A stretch of 9,541 nt of DNA from Sediminibacterium sp. (lineage in GTDB: Bacteria > Bacteroidota > Bacteroidia > Chitinophagales > Chitinophagaceae): contig JAQBNJ010000182.1 of assembly GCA_028288645.1 (NCBI GenBank), positions 1 to 9,541 of the forward strand, read 5' to 3'. The position numbers were made by a program, and so were the translations under genes. The notes beneath the pieces were generated by a model. It saw nothing but the letters and a program-made list of their open reading frames with translations. It was not told the DNA's origin and made no database searches. Below, one piece after another: positions 1 through 7,871 of the stretch (within the stretch, counting starts at the first letter, position 1; each line of letters opens with the position of its first letter).

Positions 1-216
1 CTCTTTTCATTTAAGGGTACAGACATTAAAGCTATGATGCGGCAGATAGCACGCTGGTATGATGTGGAAGTGTCTTATGCTCCCGGAGTTTCAGATGATG
101 AAACTATCACAGGTGATATTACCCGTACAGCCAATATATCAGAAGTAATGAAGAAGCTGGAGTTTGCAGGGATACATTTTAGAATTGAAGGAAAAACCGT
201 AACTGTTAAACCATAA
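1..216 (+). CDS. FecR-family anti-sigma factor, C-terminal end (partial)
   Basis: The reading frame is open from the first base and ends with TAA at 214-216, giving 71 visible residues of a protein that begins left of the window. The tail matches the C-terminal DUF4974 domain of Bacteroidota FecR proteins: a FKGTDIKAMM helix start, the RWYDVEV strand, a GDITR segment, an EVMKKLE helix and a closing IEGKTVTVKP strand. FecR proteins are inner-membrane anti-sigma factors whose periplasmic C-terminal part contacts the STN domain of a partner transporter and relays its state to an ECF sigma factor. The next gene encodes a transporter that carries an STN domain, which fits this pairing. The sigma factor gene is expected further left but is not visible. 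The N-terminal cytoplasmic and transmembrane parts cannot be assessed. Confidence 0.87.
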   Translation, partial: LFSFKGTDIKAMMRQIARWYDVEVSYAPGVSDDETITGDITRTANISEVMKKLEFAGIHFRIEGKTVTVKP

Positions 217-241
217 TTTTTTCAGGGTATGCCAAAAAAAA

Positions 242-267
242 CCGGGTAGTGGTTGGACACTCCCCGG
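242..267 (+). promoter_or_regulatory. Hairpin in the fecR-susC gap
   Basis: CCGGG (242-246) pairs with CCCGG (263-267) and AGTG (248-251) pairs with CACT (258-261). There is a single T/C mismatch (247/262) and the loop is six bases, GTTGGA. An eight-A run (233-240) lies on its left, so read on the - strand this is hairpin plus T-tract, a classical terminator shape. On the + strand no U-tract follows directly. It may act as a partial terminator, a 5' stabiliser or part of the susC leader. The stem is seen directly; the function is inferred. Confidence 0.5.
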
Positions 268-271
268 GGAA

Positions 272-333
272 TAGTTTGGGTTAACCCAATTATACGAATC
301 TCGCGAAAGACTGCTTATTGTAAACCCAAACTA
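272..333 (+). promoter_or_regulatory. susC leader with two alternative pairings
   Basis: TAGTTTGGGTT (272-282) is perfectly complementary to AACCCAAACTA (323-333), an 11-bp helix closing nine bases before the chosen susC start at 343. The same left arm also takes part in a perfect 14-bp palindrome, TTGGGTTAACCCAA (276-289), which can fold locally as a five-bp stem with a TTAA loop. The two pairings cannot form together. The arrangement is compatible with translation control or attenuation, or the palindrome may be a DNA operator for a dimeric regulator. No known riboswitch class is recognised. Confidence 0.4.
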
Positions 334-342
334 AACGAAGTT

Positions 343-3300
343 ATGCTATTAAAAGCTCTTTGTAAAGGTTCCTCTTTAGAGGTGCTTTTTACTATCAAAA
401 TGCTGCGGATTATGAAACTTACAGTTTTCATTTTACTATCAGCCTGTCTCGGTGCAGGCGCTGCCGGGAATGCACAAAATATTTCCCTGTCTGAAAAGAA
501 CAGCCCGCTGGAAAAAGTGATCGAATCCATTAAAAAGCAAACAGGCTACAAATTTCTTTACAAAGATGCTGTCATTAAGAAAGCAGGGAGAGTAGATATT
601 GACATGCAGAATGTCTCACTTGAAAAAGCGCTGGAAGCGTGTTTTAAAAACAAGCAGATAGAATACACAATCATTGACAAAACCGTTGTACTGAAATTAA
701 AAGAACCGGTTACTGTAAATCCTGTAGTAGTTCCTGAGTTACCACTTCCACCGCCTGCCGATATACATGGTATAGTAAAAGATGAAAACGGAACACCCGC
801 AACGGGTGTTTCTGTTCGTGTTAAAGGTGAGCCGGCAAAAGGAACTGTAACAAATGAAAAAGGAGAATTTACCTTAACAGGTGTAGATGATAATGCTACT
901 TTGATCATCAGTGCTGTTAATATTGAAACCCGTGAAGTCTCTTTGAATAAAAAAACAACAGTAGCAATCGTTGTAAAAACAAAGACCTCGATTCTTGAAG
1001 AAGTAGCTGTGGTTAACACAGGGTATCAAACCATCAGGAAAGAAATGATGACAGGTGCTGCCACTACGGTAACGGGCACGGAACTTGAAAAAAGATACAC
1101 ACCCAATATCCTTAATAACCTGGAAGGGCATGCGCCGGGCCTGGTTAGTTACAATGGGTCAACAACCATTCGCGGTGTTAGTACCATTAATGCCAGCAGG
1201 ACCCCGCTTTATGTGGTGGATGGACTTCCCATTGACGGATCCATTGCTAATATTAACCCTTATGATGTAGAAAGTGTCACCGTTCTGAAAGATGCTGCTG
1301 CAGCGGCCATTTATGGAGCAAGAGCGGCTAACGGGATCATTGTGATTACTACCAAAAAAGCAAAGGACCACCGAACTACGGTTGTGGTTAATAGTAATGT
1401 GACAGTCACCGACAAACCCAATATAAGTTATAACCTGTTAACGCCTGCCCAGCAGGTAGATCTGGAAAGCAGCTATTACAGTTATTATTATAAAAATGTG
1501 GCGGGTGCTGCTAATTTAACCGGAACCAATATTACCAACGGTAATCCTATAACGCCGGTTCAGTATGCCAGTTACCAACTTGCCCTGGGCCTTATTACCC
1601 AAAGCGATATGGATGCGAGGCTCGCCGGTTTCAGACAAAATGACTTTAGGAAACAATTTACTGATAACGCTCTATTGAAAAATATTCTACAGCAATATGA
1701 TGTGGCTATCAGAACAGATGGAAATAAATTCAATTCCAGCCTGGTAATTGACTACAAAAACAGTAACTCAGGTATTATTAATACCTATGACAGGCAGCTG
1801 AATATTTTTTATAAAGGCAGCTACCAAATGGCTAAATGGCTGGACATTAATTTTGGTGTGAACACTATACTCGGCCAGACAAAGTCAAGCAATAGCAATT
1901 TTGCAACCAGTGGTACCAATGTATCTCCCTATATGCAATTGGTTGATGCCAGCGGTAACAGGGTCTATTATACTACCGGTGATTACAATCTATATAATAC
2001 TACGGCAGCCAGCATGCCACAAAATAGTATGCTGGTCAATCACCTTGATGAACTGGGGCTTGATTCAAGAAAAGTAAATCAGCAAAACGCAAGATATTTT
2101 GTTAACCTGAATGCGAGGATCATTCCGGGACTTATCTTTTCTCCCCAGTTTCAATACGAGAACACCGTTAGCAATTCCTCTGCTTATTCCGAACAGCAAA
2201 GCTTTATTATGAGGTACCTGGACAATGTTTACTTCAAGGTTCCCCAGGCTACAACACCGGTAACATACGCTAACCTGCTTCCTGTGAACGGCGGCAAATT
2301 GGCCACGAGCAACAGCAGCAGTAATTCCTGGACAGCACGTGGACAATTGAACTACAGGAGACAATTTGGTAAAAATAGTATCGACGTTATTGGAGGTGTT
2401 GAGTTTCGCCAGATCGAAACAAAAGGCACGAATGGATTATTACTGGGATACGATGACCAGTTACAGAATCAATCAACTTCAACTGTTAGCTTTCCTGCAT
2501 TATTTGCCTATTCAGTAGCAACAACATTCAAGCCGGGATTTAATACTACGAGTTTATTTAATACCTATTTCAGCAACCAGATCGGCTTAATACCGGAGAC
2601 TATTCATCGAAACAACTCAGGATATGGAAATGTGACCTATACATACGATAAAAAGTATGTTGCTTTTGGTTCTTACCGCGTTGATTATGCCGATGTTTTC
2701 GGATTAGACAAAAAATTCAGAGGCAAACCGCTCTGGTCTTCCGGCCTGGCCTGGAATGTATCCAATGAATCTTTTATGAAGCAGGTGAATTGGGTGGATT
2801 TCCTGAAACTGAGAGTAAGTTATGGTGTAACAGGAAATATAGTTACGGGCGTAAATAGTTTCCTGACTGCTAACTCTACATTGCCCCCTAACTCAGCTAC
2901 CAATGCGCCGGTGTCTGTAGTTACCAGTGCCGCTAATCCGGCATTGAGATGGGAAAAATCCACAACTCCGAATGTGGGCATCGACTTTGCATTATTTAAT
3001 AACAGGCTTACCGGTAGTTTGGATTGGTACCGCAAAACAAGTACAGATCTGTTATTCACTACAAGAATAGATCCGTCTGAGGGGTTTACCAGCCAGATTA
3101 TTAACAACGGAGGCCTGGTGAACAACGGTATTGAACTAATAGTTGATTACAATTGGATAAAACCAGCTGGTAAAGATGGCCTGGCCTGGTCATCCACGCT
3201 GAGCTTAAGCCATAACAAAAATAAAATTACTTATGTGGATGCAGTTTCAGTGCTGCCCGCACAACTTGTAGGGGGCGGATATAATGTAGGTTATCCGGTT

Positions 3301-3954
3301 AACTCATTATTTTCTTATCAGTATAAAGGGCTTAGTGCCGTAGGGCAGCCTCAATGGCTAAAAGCAGATGGCACATTAACAACCGTTGCACTTACCGGCA
3401 GTGATTTAAGCGCTGTTACTTATTCAGGCGGTACTGATCCGGTAGATGTAATAGGATTAACCAACACGGTATATTACAAAGGGTTTAGCCTTAATATATT
3501 GGCCGTGTATTATGGAGGGCATAATATGAGAGCGAACGCTCCTGATGTTTATGGTAGCGGTGCATCTTATGGCGGCATGCCATCCTATCTGCTAAATAGC
3601 TGGACTCCCGGAAAAACAACCACCGATATTCCCGGATTTGGTCAATATGCACCCGGAACTTATGCCGGTACTTCGATTGTTCCTTCCAGCTACCTTATTA
3701 ATTCTGACGCCTTTGTTCGTCCGGCTGATTTCATTAAAATCAGAAGTGTTGTTTTAGGTTACCAGCTACCCCAAAAATGGACAGATAAATTGGGCGCTAA
3801 GAATGTAAGGCTAAACTTTCAGTTGAACAATCCCCATGCTTTATGGGTAAAGAACAATATTGGCGCCGATCCTGAAACTGTTAATCCGGTAACCGGAAAC
3901 GGCGGAGCAAGTATACCCACCTCATACGTATTCGGCATTAATTTCAATTTATAA
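343..3954 (+). CDS. SusC/RagA-type TonB-dependent outer-membrane transporter with STN signalling domain
   Basis: This encodes a TonB-dependent outer-membrane importer of 1203 residues from the ATG at 343. A long N-region precedes a signal peptide whose core begins MKLTVFILLSACL (residues 24-36), with cleavage likely near AGNA-Q. Next come an STN domain (about 47-122) and a proline-rich linker (about 123-139). A CarboxypepD_reg-like beta domain follows (about 140-215), then a TonB-box-like stretch EEVAVVNTGYQ (219-229). The plug spans about 232-340, with VVDGLPIDG and an AAAIYGARAANGIIVITTKK-type end. The rest is a beta-barrel ending FGINFNL. The STN domain and the adjacent fecR indicate regulated expression through an anti-sigma/ECF pathway. 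The ligand cannot be deduced. The frame stays open upstream to a TTG at 253, and internal ATGs at 400 and 412 are alternatives; 343 was chosen because related STN-SusC proteins carry a similar N-region. The mature protein has only one cysteine (C100). susD follows after nine bases. Confidence 0.95.
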   Translation: MLLKALCKGSSLEVLFTIKMLRIMKLTVFILLSACLGAGAAGNAQNISLSEKNSPLEKVIESIKKQTGYKFLYKDAVIKKAGRVDIDMQNVSLEKALEACFKNKQIEYTIIDKTVVLKLKEPVTVNPVVVPELPLPPPADIHGIVKDENGTPATGVSVRVKGEPAKGTVTNEKGEFTLTGVDDNATLIISAVNIETREVSLNKKTTVAIVVKTKTSILEEVAVVNTGYQTIRKEMMTGAATTVTGTELEKRYTPNILNNLEGHAPGLVSYNGSTTIRGVSTINASRTPLYVVDGLPIDGSIANINPYDVESVTVLKDAAAAAIYGARAANGIIVITTKKAKDHRTTVVVNSNVTVTDKPNISYNLLTPAQQVDLESSYYSYYYKNVAGAANLTGTNITNGNPITPVQYASYQLALGLITQSDMDARLAGFRQNDFRKQFTDNALLKNILQQYDVAIRTDGNKFNSSLVIDYKNSNSGIINTYDRQLNIFYKGSYQMAKWLDINFGVNTILGQTKSSNSNFATSGTNVSPYMQLVDASGNRVYYTTGDYNLYNTTAASMPQNSMLVNHLDELGLDSRKVNQQNARYFVNLNARIIPGLIFSPQFQYENTVSNSSAYSEQQSFIMRYLDNVYFKVPQATTPVTYANLLPVNGGKLATSNSSSNSWTARGQLNYRRQFGKNSIDVIGGVEFRQIETKGTNGLLLGYDDQLQNQSTSTVSFPALFAYSVATTFKPGFNTTSLFNTYFSNQIGLIPETIHRNNSGYGNVTYTYDKKYVAFGSYRVDYADVFGLDKKFRGKPLWSSGLAWNVSNESFMKQVNWVDFLKLRVSYGVTGNIVTGVNSFLTANSTLPPNSATNAPVSVVTSAANPALRWEKSTTPNVGIDFALFNNRLTGSLDWYRKTSTDLLFTTRIDPSEGFTSQIINNGGLVNNGIELIVDYNWIKPAGKDGLAWSSTLSLSHNKNKITYVDAVSVLPAQLVGGGYNVGYPVNSLFSYQYKGLSAVGQPQWLKADGTLTTVALTGSDLSAVTYSGGTDPVDVIGLTNTVYYKGFSLNILAVYYGGHNMRANAPDVYGSGASYGGMPSYLLNSWTPGKTTTDIPGFGQYAPGTYAGTSIVPSSYLINSDAFVRPADFIKIRSVVLGYQLPQKWTDKLGAKNVRLNFQLNNPHALWVKNNIGADPETVNPVTGNGGASIPTSYVFGINFNL

Positions 3955-3963
3955 GAAATCAAC

Positions 3964-5424
3964 ATGAAGAAGATAATATTTTATAGCACTATACTCTGTA
4001 GCCTCACATTCCTTTTACCCGGGTGTTCAAAATTTACAGAGATCACACCCAAAGGCAGCAATATACTTGGCCGCGTTTCGGACCTTGATCTGATCCTGAA
4101 CTATAATTTCAGTTACAATGGTAACGTAGCGCCTACCAGCCTGGCCGGTACAACCAGCGCAGGGGAGGCTTTTAACCCGGTAGATGCCGAAACACTGGTA
4201 GACGATTTATATCCGACAGCAATTAATATAACCACATTGCTCAGCGGAAGTACCCGGGATTTAAATTATACTTTGATTACGTACAATGAAACCATTGACA
4301 GGAAAAATCTTTCTATCTCGGATGCCAAATATGAAAAATTATATTTCATCATCAACAATGTAGCTAACGTAGTAATACTAAACGCAGACATCGCAACCGG
4401 AGACAGGGCAAAAGCCAATCAATTGAAAGCAGAAGCTTACATTATCAGGGCTTATATGCACTATCTATTGGTAAACTTTTATGCGAAGGCATATAACCCG
4501 GCAACCGCCGCTGCTGATGGCGGTATCCCTTATGTAAAAGAGGATAATCAAATCAGCGTGCCAAACACAAAAAGCACAGTTGCTGAAGTGTATACCAATA
4601 TTGTAGCTGATATCGATGCGGCATTTGCATTGAATAGTCTGCCCGCGACGCCTGTAAATAATATGAGAGTCGCACAAGGCTTCGCTTATGCTGTCAGGGC
4701 GCAGGTTTTATTGTCGATGCGCAATTATACCGGTGCATTAGCTGCCGCTAATGCCAGCCTGGCGATAAACAGTACAGTGATCGATAATAACCTGTTCGCC
4801 CCTGTTGGAACAGCCACCTTTACTAAGCCGATCCTTACTTCACCTGATAATCTTTTTTATGCAGCTTATAAAGGCTATCCCACGCTTAATACGATCAGCC
4901 CGGATGTTTTAGCGAACTATTTCGAGCCTGGCAATGTGATCAATGATTACATAAAACCTTATTACCCTTCCGTACCCGCCGCTTTCAGCATTTGCGGAGT
5001 TACAGGAGCCCCACTTTGGTACACAGCTCCTTATGCGGCAAATACTGCAGGTCTTACTGCCAATGATACTTACCTCATCAAAGCCGAATGTTTAGCCCGT
5101 ACGCAGAATGTAAATGCGGCAATGGATATAATTAATTCTATCAGGAAAAAGAGAATTGTTGCAAGCGTTTATGCACCACTCACTGCTGTTACTGAAGCAC
5201 AGGCAATTGGTTATCTTAAGAAAACGGCGAGGGTAGAAAATCTGTTCACGTTTAAGACATATTTGAATATGAAGAGATGGAACACAGAGGATCCTTATAA
5301 GGAAACAATTACCCGCACATTAAACGGTGCAACGTATCAGCTTAAACCTGAATCACCTTTATGGATATTTCCATTCCCGCAGAGTGGTACCTCCTTTAAT
5401 GCTAACCTGAGTCAGAATTACTAA
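3964..5424 (+). CDS. SusD/RagB-family outer-membrane lipoprotein
   Basis: This is the surface substrate-binding partner that lids the SusC transporter encoded nine bases upstream; the two are surely co-transcribed. The 486-residue product starts with a lipoprotein signal: KK, a hydrophobic stretch and a LLPGC lipobox, with Cys21 as the lipidated residue. The start of the mature protein (SKFTEITPKG) and the end (LWIFPFPQSG ... NANLSQNY) are typical of the family. So are the central helices LKAEAYIIRAYMHYLLVNFY and the YLIKAECLAR helix preceding NSIRKKR. The length is at the short side for SusD proteins, and the stretch before YLIKAE is compact. Two mature cysteines occur (C344 and C376), which is noteworthy given the thioredoxin-like genes downstream. 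The ligand is unknown; nothing identifies glycan versus peptide binding. Confidence 0.94.
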   Translation: MKKIIFYSTILCSLTFLLPGCSKFTEITPKGSNILGRVSDLDLILNYNFSYNGNVAPTSLAGTTSAGEAFNPVDAETLVDDLYPTAINITTLLSGSTRDLNYTLITYNETIDRKNLSISDAKYEKLYFIINNVANVVILNADIATGDRAKANQLKAEAYIIRAYMHYLLVNFYAKAYNPATAAADGGIPYVKEDNQISVPNTKSTVAEVYTNIVADIDAAFALNSLPATPVNNMRVAQGFAYAVRAQVLLSMRNYTGALAAANASLAINSTVIDNNLFAPVGTATFTKPILTSPDNLFYAAYKGYPTLNTISPDVLANYFEPGNVINDYIKPYYPSVPAAFSICGVTGAPLWYTAPYAANTAGLTANDTYLIKAECLARTQNVNAAMDIINSIRKKRIVASVYAPLTAVTEAQAIGYLKKTARVENLFTFKTYLNMKRWNTEDPYKETITRTLNGATYQLKPESPLWIFPFPQSGTSFNANLSQNY

Positions 5425-5462
5425 AGGCTTGTTCAGTTAAGATAGTGCCTGGTTAACATATA

Positions 5463-5500
5463 TAAATAATGCCTGGTGGTTTGTTACCAGGTATTATTTA
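5463..5500 (+). terminator. Strong hairpin after susD, probable (bidirectional) terminator
   Basis: TAAATAATGCCTGGT (5463-5477) pairs with ACCAGGTATTATTTA (5486-5500) over 15 bp with one G-U pair and an eight-base loop. The stem has a GC core next to the loop and an A/T-rich base with ATTATTTA on the 3' side, as in rho-independent terminators. The T-tract is interrupted, so termination may be partial. It lies 38 bases past the susD stop and 54 bases before the first tlpA-like start, so it likely lowers read-through from susCD. A second TGCCTGGT copy (5446-5453) could compete for the same right arm. Confidence 0.65.
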
Positions 5501-5554
5501 CCTAACAAAAGACCTCCCGCTGCAATTTTTAAAAACAAAATTTACATAACGATC

Positions 5555-6700
5555 ATGAAAACAGTAAAAAAAATAATGGCCGGCGTAGGGTGTTTTCTGT
5601 TGCTGACAGCCAGCGTTAACGCTCAGAAAGACGTGGCTGTTATACGCGGGAAAATAGAACAAATGCAGCCAGGAACCCGTTTGTTTTATCAATGGTACGA
5701 TAAAGAACATCTTACCCCGGATTTTGAAACATTTCATTCAGTGGTAAGTGATAAAGATGGCTTTACAATTCGCCTTGATGTGAAAAAGGGCGAAGGCAAT
5801 GAACTGATGTTATTGATTGGAAGCAAATTAGCTGCGGGAAAGATACTTTTTTTATATGTTGACCAAGGTCTCATAACAATCCATTCACAGGACTCATTGT
5901 TTACAAACATAACGTTTGGAGGAAGCAGTTTTGCACAGGAGCTAAACCAGTTTCACGCTTATCTTAAAAATAACCCGGCATTGTTAGAATATGACAATAT
6001 AAAAAATAAAGCATCCCTTGCTAAAGATAAAAATGACTCTGCCGTTGCTCAACTTGCACGCATGGAATCAATAAGAAGGTCATTGTCTGTACAATGGATA
6101 GACGAACACCCCAACAGTCCGATAGGAGGGTTTATTATGCACAATCCTTATGAGCCTTTAACAGGTAAGCTTACTAATAGCGAAAAGAAAGCAATTTTGA
6201 GTAAGATGACACCGGAAGCGAAGGATAATAAAGTAGTTGCCGGCATGTTATATACTTTGAACATTGAAAGTCTTACAGGCATCGGCAAACCTGCGCCGGA
6301 TTTCACACAGAATGATACGCTGGGTAAACCCGTATCACTAAAAGATTTCAGAGGTAAATACGTATTGCTTGACTTTTGGGCAAGTTGGTGTGTTCCCTGT
6401 CGTAAGGAGAATCCAAATGTGGTTAAGGCATATAATGCATACAAAGACAAAAATTTTACAGTGTTGAGTGTGTCACTCGATCAGCCTGGTAAAAAAGCGG
6501 CCTGGCTCAAAGCGATACATGATGACCAGTTAACCTGGACACATGTAAGCGATCTGAAATTCTGGGGCAATGCAGTAGTGACCTTATATGATATCAATGC
6601 TGTCCCCGCTAATTTCCTTATTAGCCCTGATGGCATTATACTGGCCAGGAATGTAAAAGGCGAAGAACTGGAAAAATTACTTTCAAAAACCTTACCGTAA
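5555..6700 (+). CDS. TlpA-family thiol-disulfide oxidoreductase, exported, with DUF4369-like N-terminal half
   Basis: A 381-residue exported thioredoxin-fold protein. Residues 1-24 are a signal peptide (KTVKK, then GCFLLLTASVNA before QK) with no lipobox, so the product is probably periplasmic. About 25-125 is beta-rich and resembles DUF4369 domains; about 130-240 is helical. From about 245 to the end is an AhpC/TSA-TlpA thioredoxin domain. It opens with GKPAPDF and carries the WASWCVPC active site (C279 and C282) and a probable cis-proline P351 in AVPANF. All catalytic features are intact, so thiol-disulfide exchange is expected. The TlpA family includes both reductases and proteins of unknown substrate. 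The start ATG at 5555 gives a clean signal peptide. A hairpin separates it from susD, so it may have its own promoter, although none is convincing. A paralogue follows after 11 bases. Confidence 0.9.
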   Translation: MKTVKKIMAGVGCFLLLTASVNAQKDVAVIRGKIEQMQPGTRLFYQWYDKEHLTPDFETFHSVVSDKDGFTIRLDVKKGEGNELMLLIGSKLAAGKILFLYVDQGLITIHSQDSLFTNITFGGSSFAQELNQFHAYLKNNPALLEYDNIKNKASLAKDKNDSAVAQLARMESIRRSLSVQWIDEHPNSPIGGFIMHNPYEPLTGKLTNSEKKAILSKMTPEAKDNKVVAGMLYTLNIESLTGIGKPAPDFTQNDTLGKPVSLKDFRGKYVLLDFWASWCVPCRKENPNVVKAYNAYKDKNFTVLSVSLDQPGKKAAWLKAIHDDQLTWTHVSDLKFWGNAVVTLYDINAVPANFLISPDGIILARNVKGEELEKLLSKTLP

Positions 6701-6711
6701 CAAATAGAAAA

Positions 6712-7860
6712 ATGAAGCAAATGAAAAATGTATTGCTGGTAGTATTGTCTCTGCCTGTTACAACTGCTCTTTTTTCCCAACGGGTATTATTTAAAGGAGT
6801 AACAGATACAATCTACAACGGGAAGGAACTGGTATTATATAATAAAGTAACAGGTGACCATGATTCGGCCATCGTTGTAAACGGGAAGTTTGAAATTTCG
6901 GTTCCTTACAAAGAACCTGCCCGCTATATGTTTTACAGCAAGTATGAATTGAAAAAAAAAGGCGGCTATGCTCCGTTTGGTATACTTATTTCCGGGCCGG
7001 GAACGATCTCTATAAAAACTGATATGGAATCGTTCGGCAGATCTGTAATTGAAAACGCACCCGAAAATGAACTGTACCAGGAATTTGTTAAGGAAGGTTT
7101 ACCGGCAAGGCAAAAGATCTCGGAAGCAATGAATGAAAAATTCGGCGCAGATGTGATGCGAAGCCTGGATCAGAAAAGTCCCAGGTATCCGGAAATAGTT
7201 AAATACTATGATCAGTTAAATGAGGCTAACAACCTGGAGGAAGCAAACCGGCTGTATTCTTTTATTAAGCTGCATTCCAATTCCTTTGTTTCTCTTTATT
7301 TGCTGAGTAACCTGTCTGTAAATACTCCGTCTGAAAAAACAGAGGAAATGTACAACGCGATAGGCAAAACTTATAAGAACACCAGTTATGCAATGAACAT
7401 CCTGAAAGGAATTGATGCAAAAAAAATTACAGCCACCGGTAAAGTTGCGCCTGATTTTGAGCAACCGGATACCCTGGGGAAAATGGTAAAACTTGCAGAT
7501 TTCAGGGGCCAATATGTATTACTTGATTTCTGGGCAAGCTGGTGCGTGCCGTGCAGGGCCGAAAATCCAAACGTCGTTAAGGCGTATAACAGGTTTCACG
7601 ATAAGGGATTTACAGTATTAGGTGTGTCACTGGATCAGCCCGGAAAAAAGGAGGCGTGGTTAAAAGCCATTTCCCAGGACCATTTAACATGGACACATGT
7701 TTCCGACCTGCAATTCTGGAACAATGCTGTTGCTAAACTATATGGCATACAGTCTATACCACAAAACTATTTACTGGATAAGTCAGGAAAAATTATTGCG
7801 GTTAATATCCGCGGTGAAGAACTGACTAAAAAACTGCTCGAAGTATTACCTGGCCAATGA
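6712..7860 (+). CDS. TlpA-family thiol-disulfide oxidoreductase, second tandem copy
   Basis: A 382-residue paralogue of the preceding gene, 11 bases downstream and almost certainly in the same transcript. It has a signal peptide at 1-23 (hydrophobic VLLVVLSLPVTTALF, cleavage near FS-Q); M4 at 6721 is an equally possible start. About 24-120 is a DUF4369-like beta domain, including a DSAIVVNGKFEISVP strand pair. About 125-235 is helical. The thioredoxin domain runs from about 238 with GKVAPDF, WASWCVPC (C278 and C281) and a probable cis-proline P350 in SIPQNY. A hand count over 138 residues gives about 70% identity to the first copy in the thioredoxin domain. The front halves do not align by eye beyond general fold features. 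This suggests the same chemistry with different partners or substrates. The gene ends with tandem TGA TGA stops and is convergent with the CBM6 gene. Confidence 0.9.
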   Translation: MKQMKNVLLVVLSLPVTTALFSQRVLFKGVTDTIYNGKELVLYNKVTGDHDSAIVVNGKFEISVPYKEPARYMFYSKYELKKKGGYAPFGILISGPGTISIKTDMESFGRSVIENAPENELYQEFVKEGLPARQKISEAMNEKFGADVMRSLDQKSPRYPEIVKYYDQLNEANNLEEANRLYSFIKLHSNSFVSLYLLSNLSVNTPSEKTEEMYNAIGKTYKNTSYAMNILKGIDAKKITATGKVAPDFEQPDTLGKMVKLADFRGQYVLLDFWASWCVPCRAENPNVVKAYNRFHDKGFTVLGVSLDQPGKKEAWLKAISQDHLTWTHVSDLQFWNNAVAKLYGIQSIPQNYLLDKSGKIIAVNIRGEELTKKLLEVLPGQ

Positions 7861-7871
7861 TGAAAAGAGAA

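Noticed and set aside
253..279. Possible Bacteroidota-type promoter (TTG at 253-255, TAGTTTGG at 272-279)
   Set aside because: The second element departs from TAnnTTTG and the spacing of 16 bases is short. It also overlaps the hairpin, so the match is not strong enough to annotate.
253..342. TTG-initiated 30-residue extension of SusC
   Set aside because: The frame is open, but the TTG lies in a hairpin loop, the residues look like translated leader, and the encoded stretch overlaps the structured pairings. The ATG at 343 fits the family better.
558..1019. 153-codon antisense frame inside susC
   Set aside because: It lies wholly opposite conserved STN and CarboxypepD_reg coding sequence and shows no recognisable domain or start context; several other antisense frames in the window are of the same kind.
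5555..7860. Recent gene conversion between the two tlpA-like genes
   Set aside because: Protein identity is high in the catalytic half, but third codon positions differ throughout the active-site block, so selection on protein sequence explains it better than recent copying.
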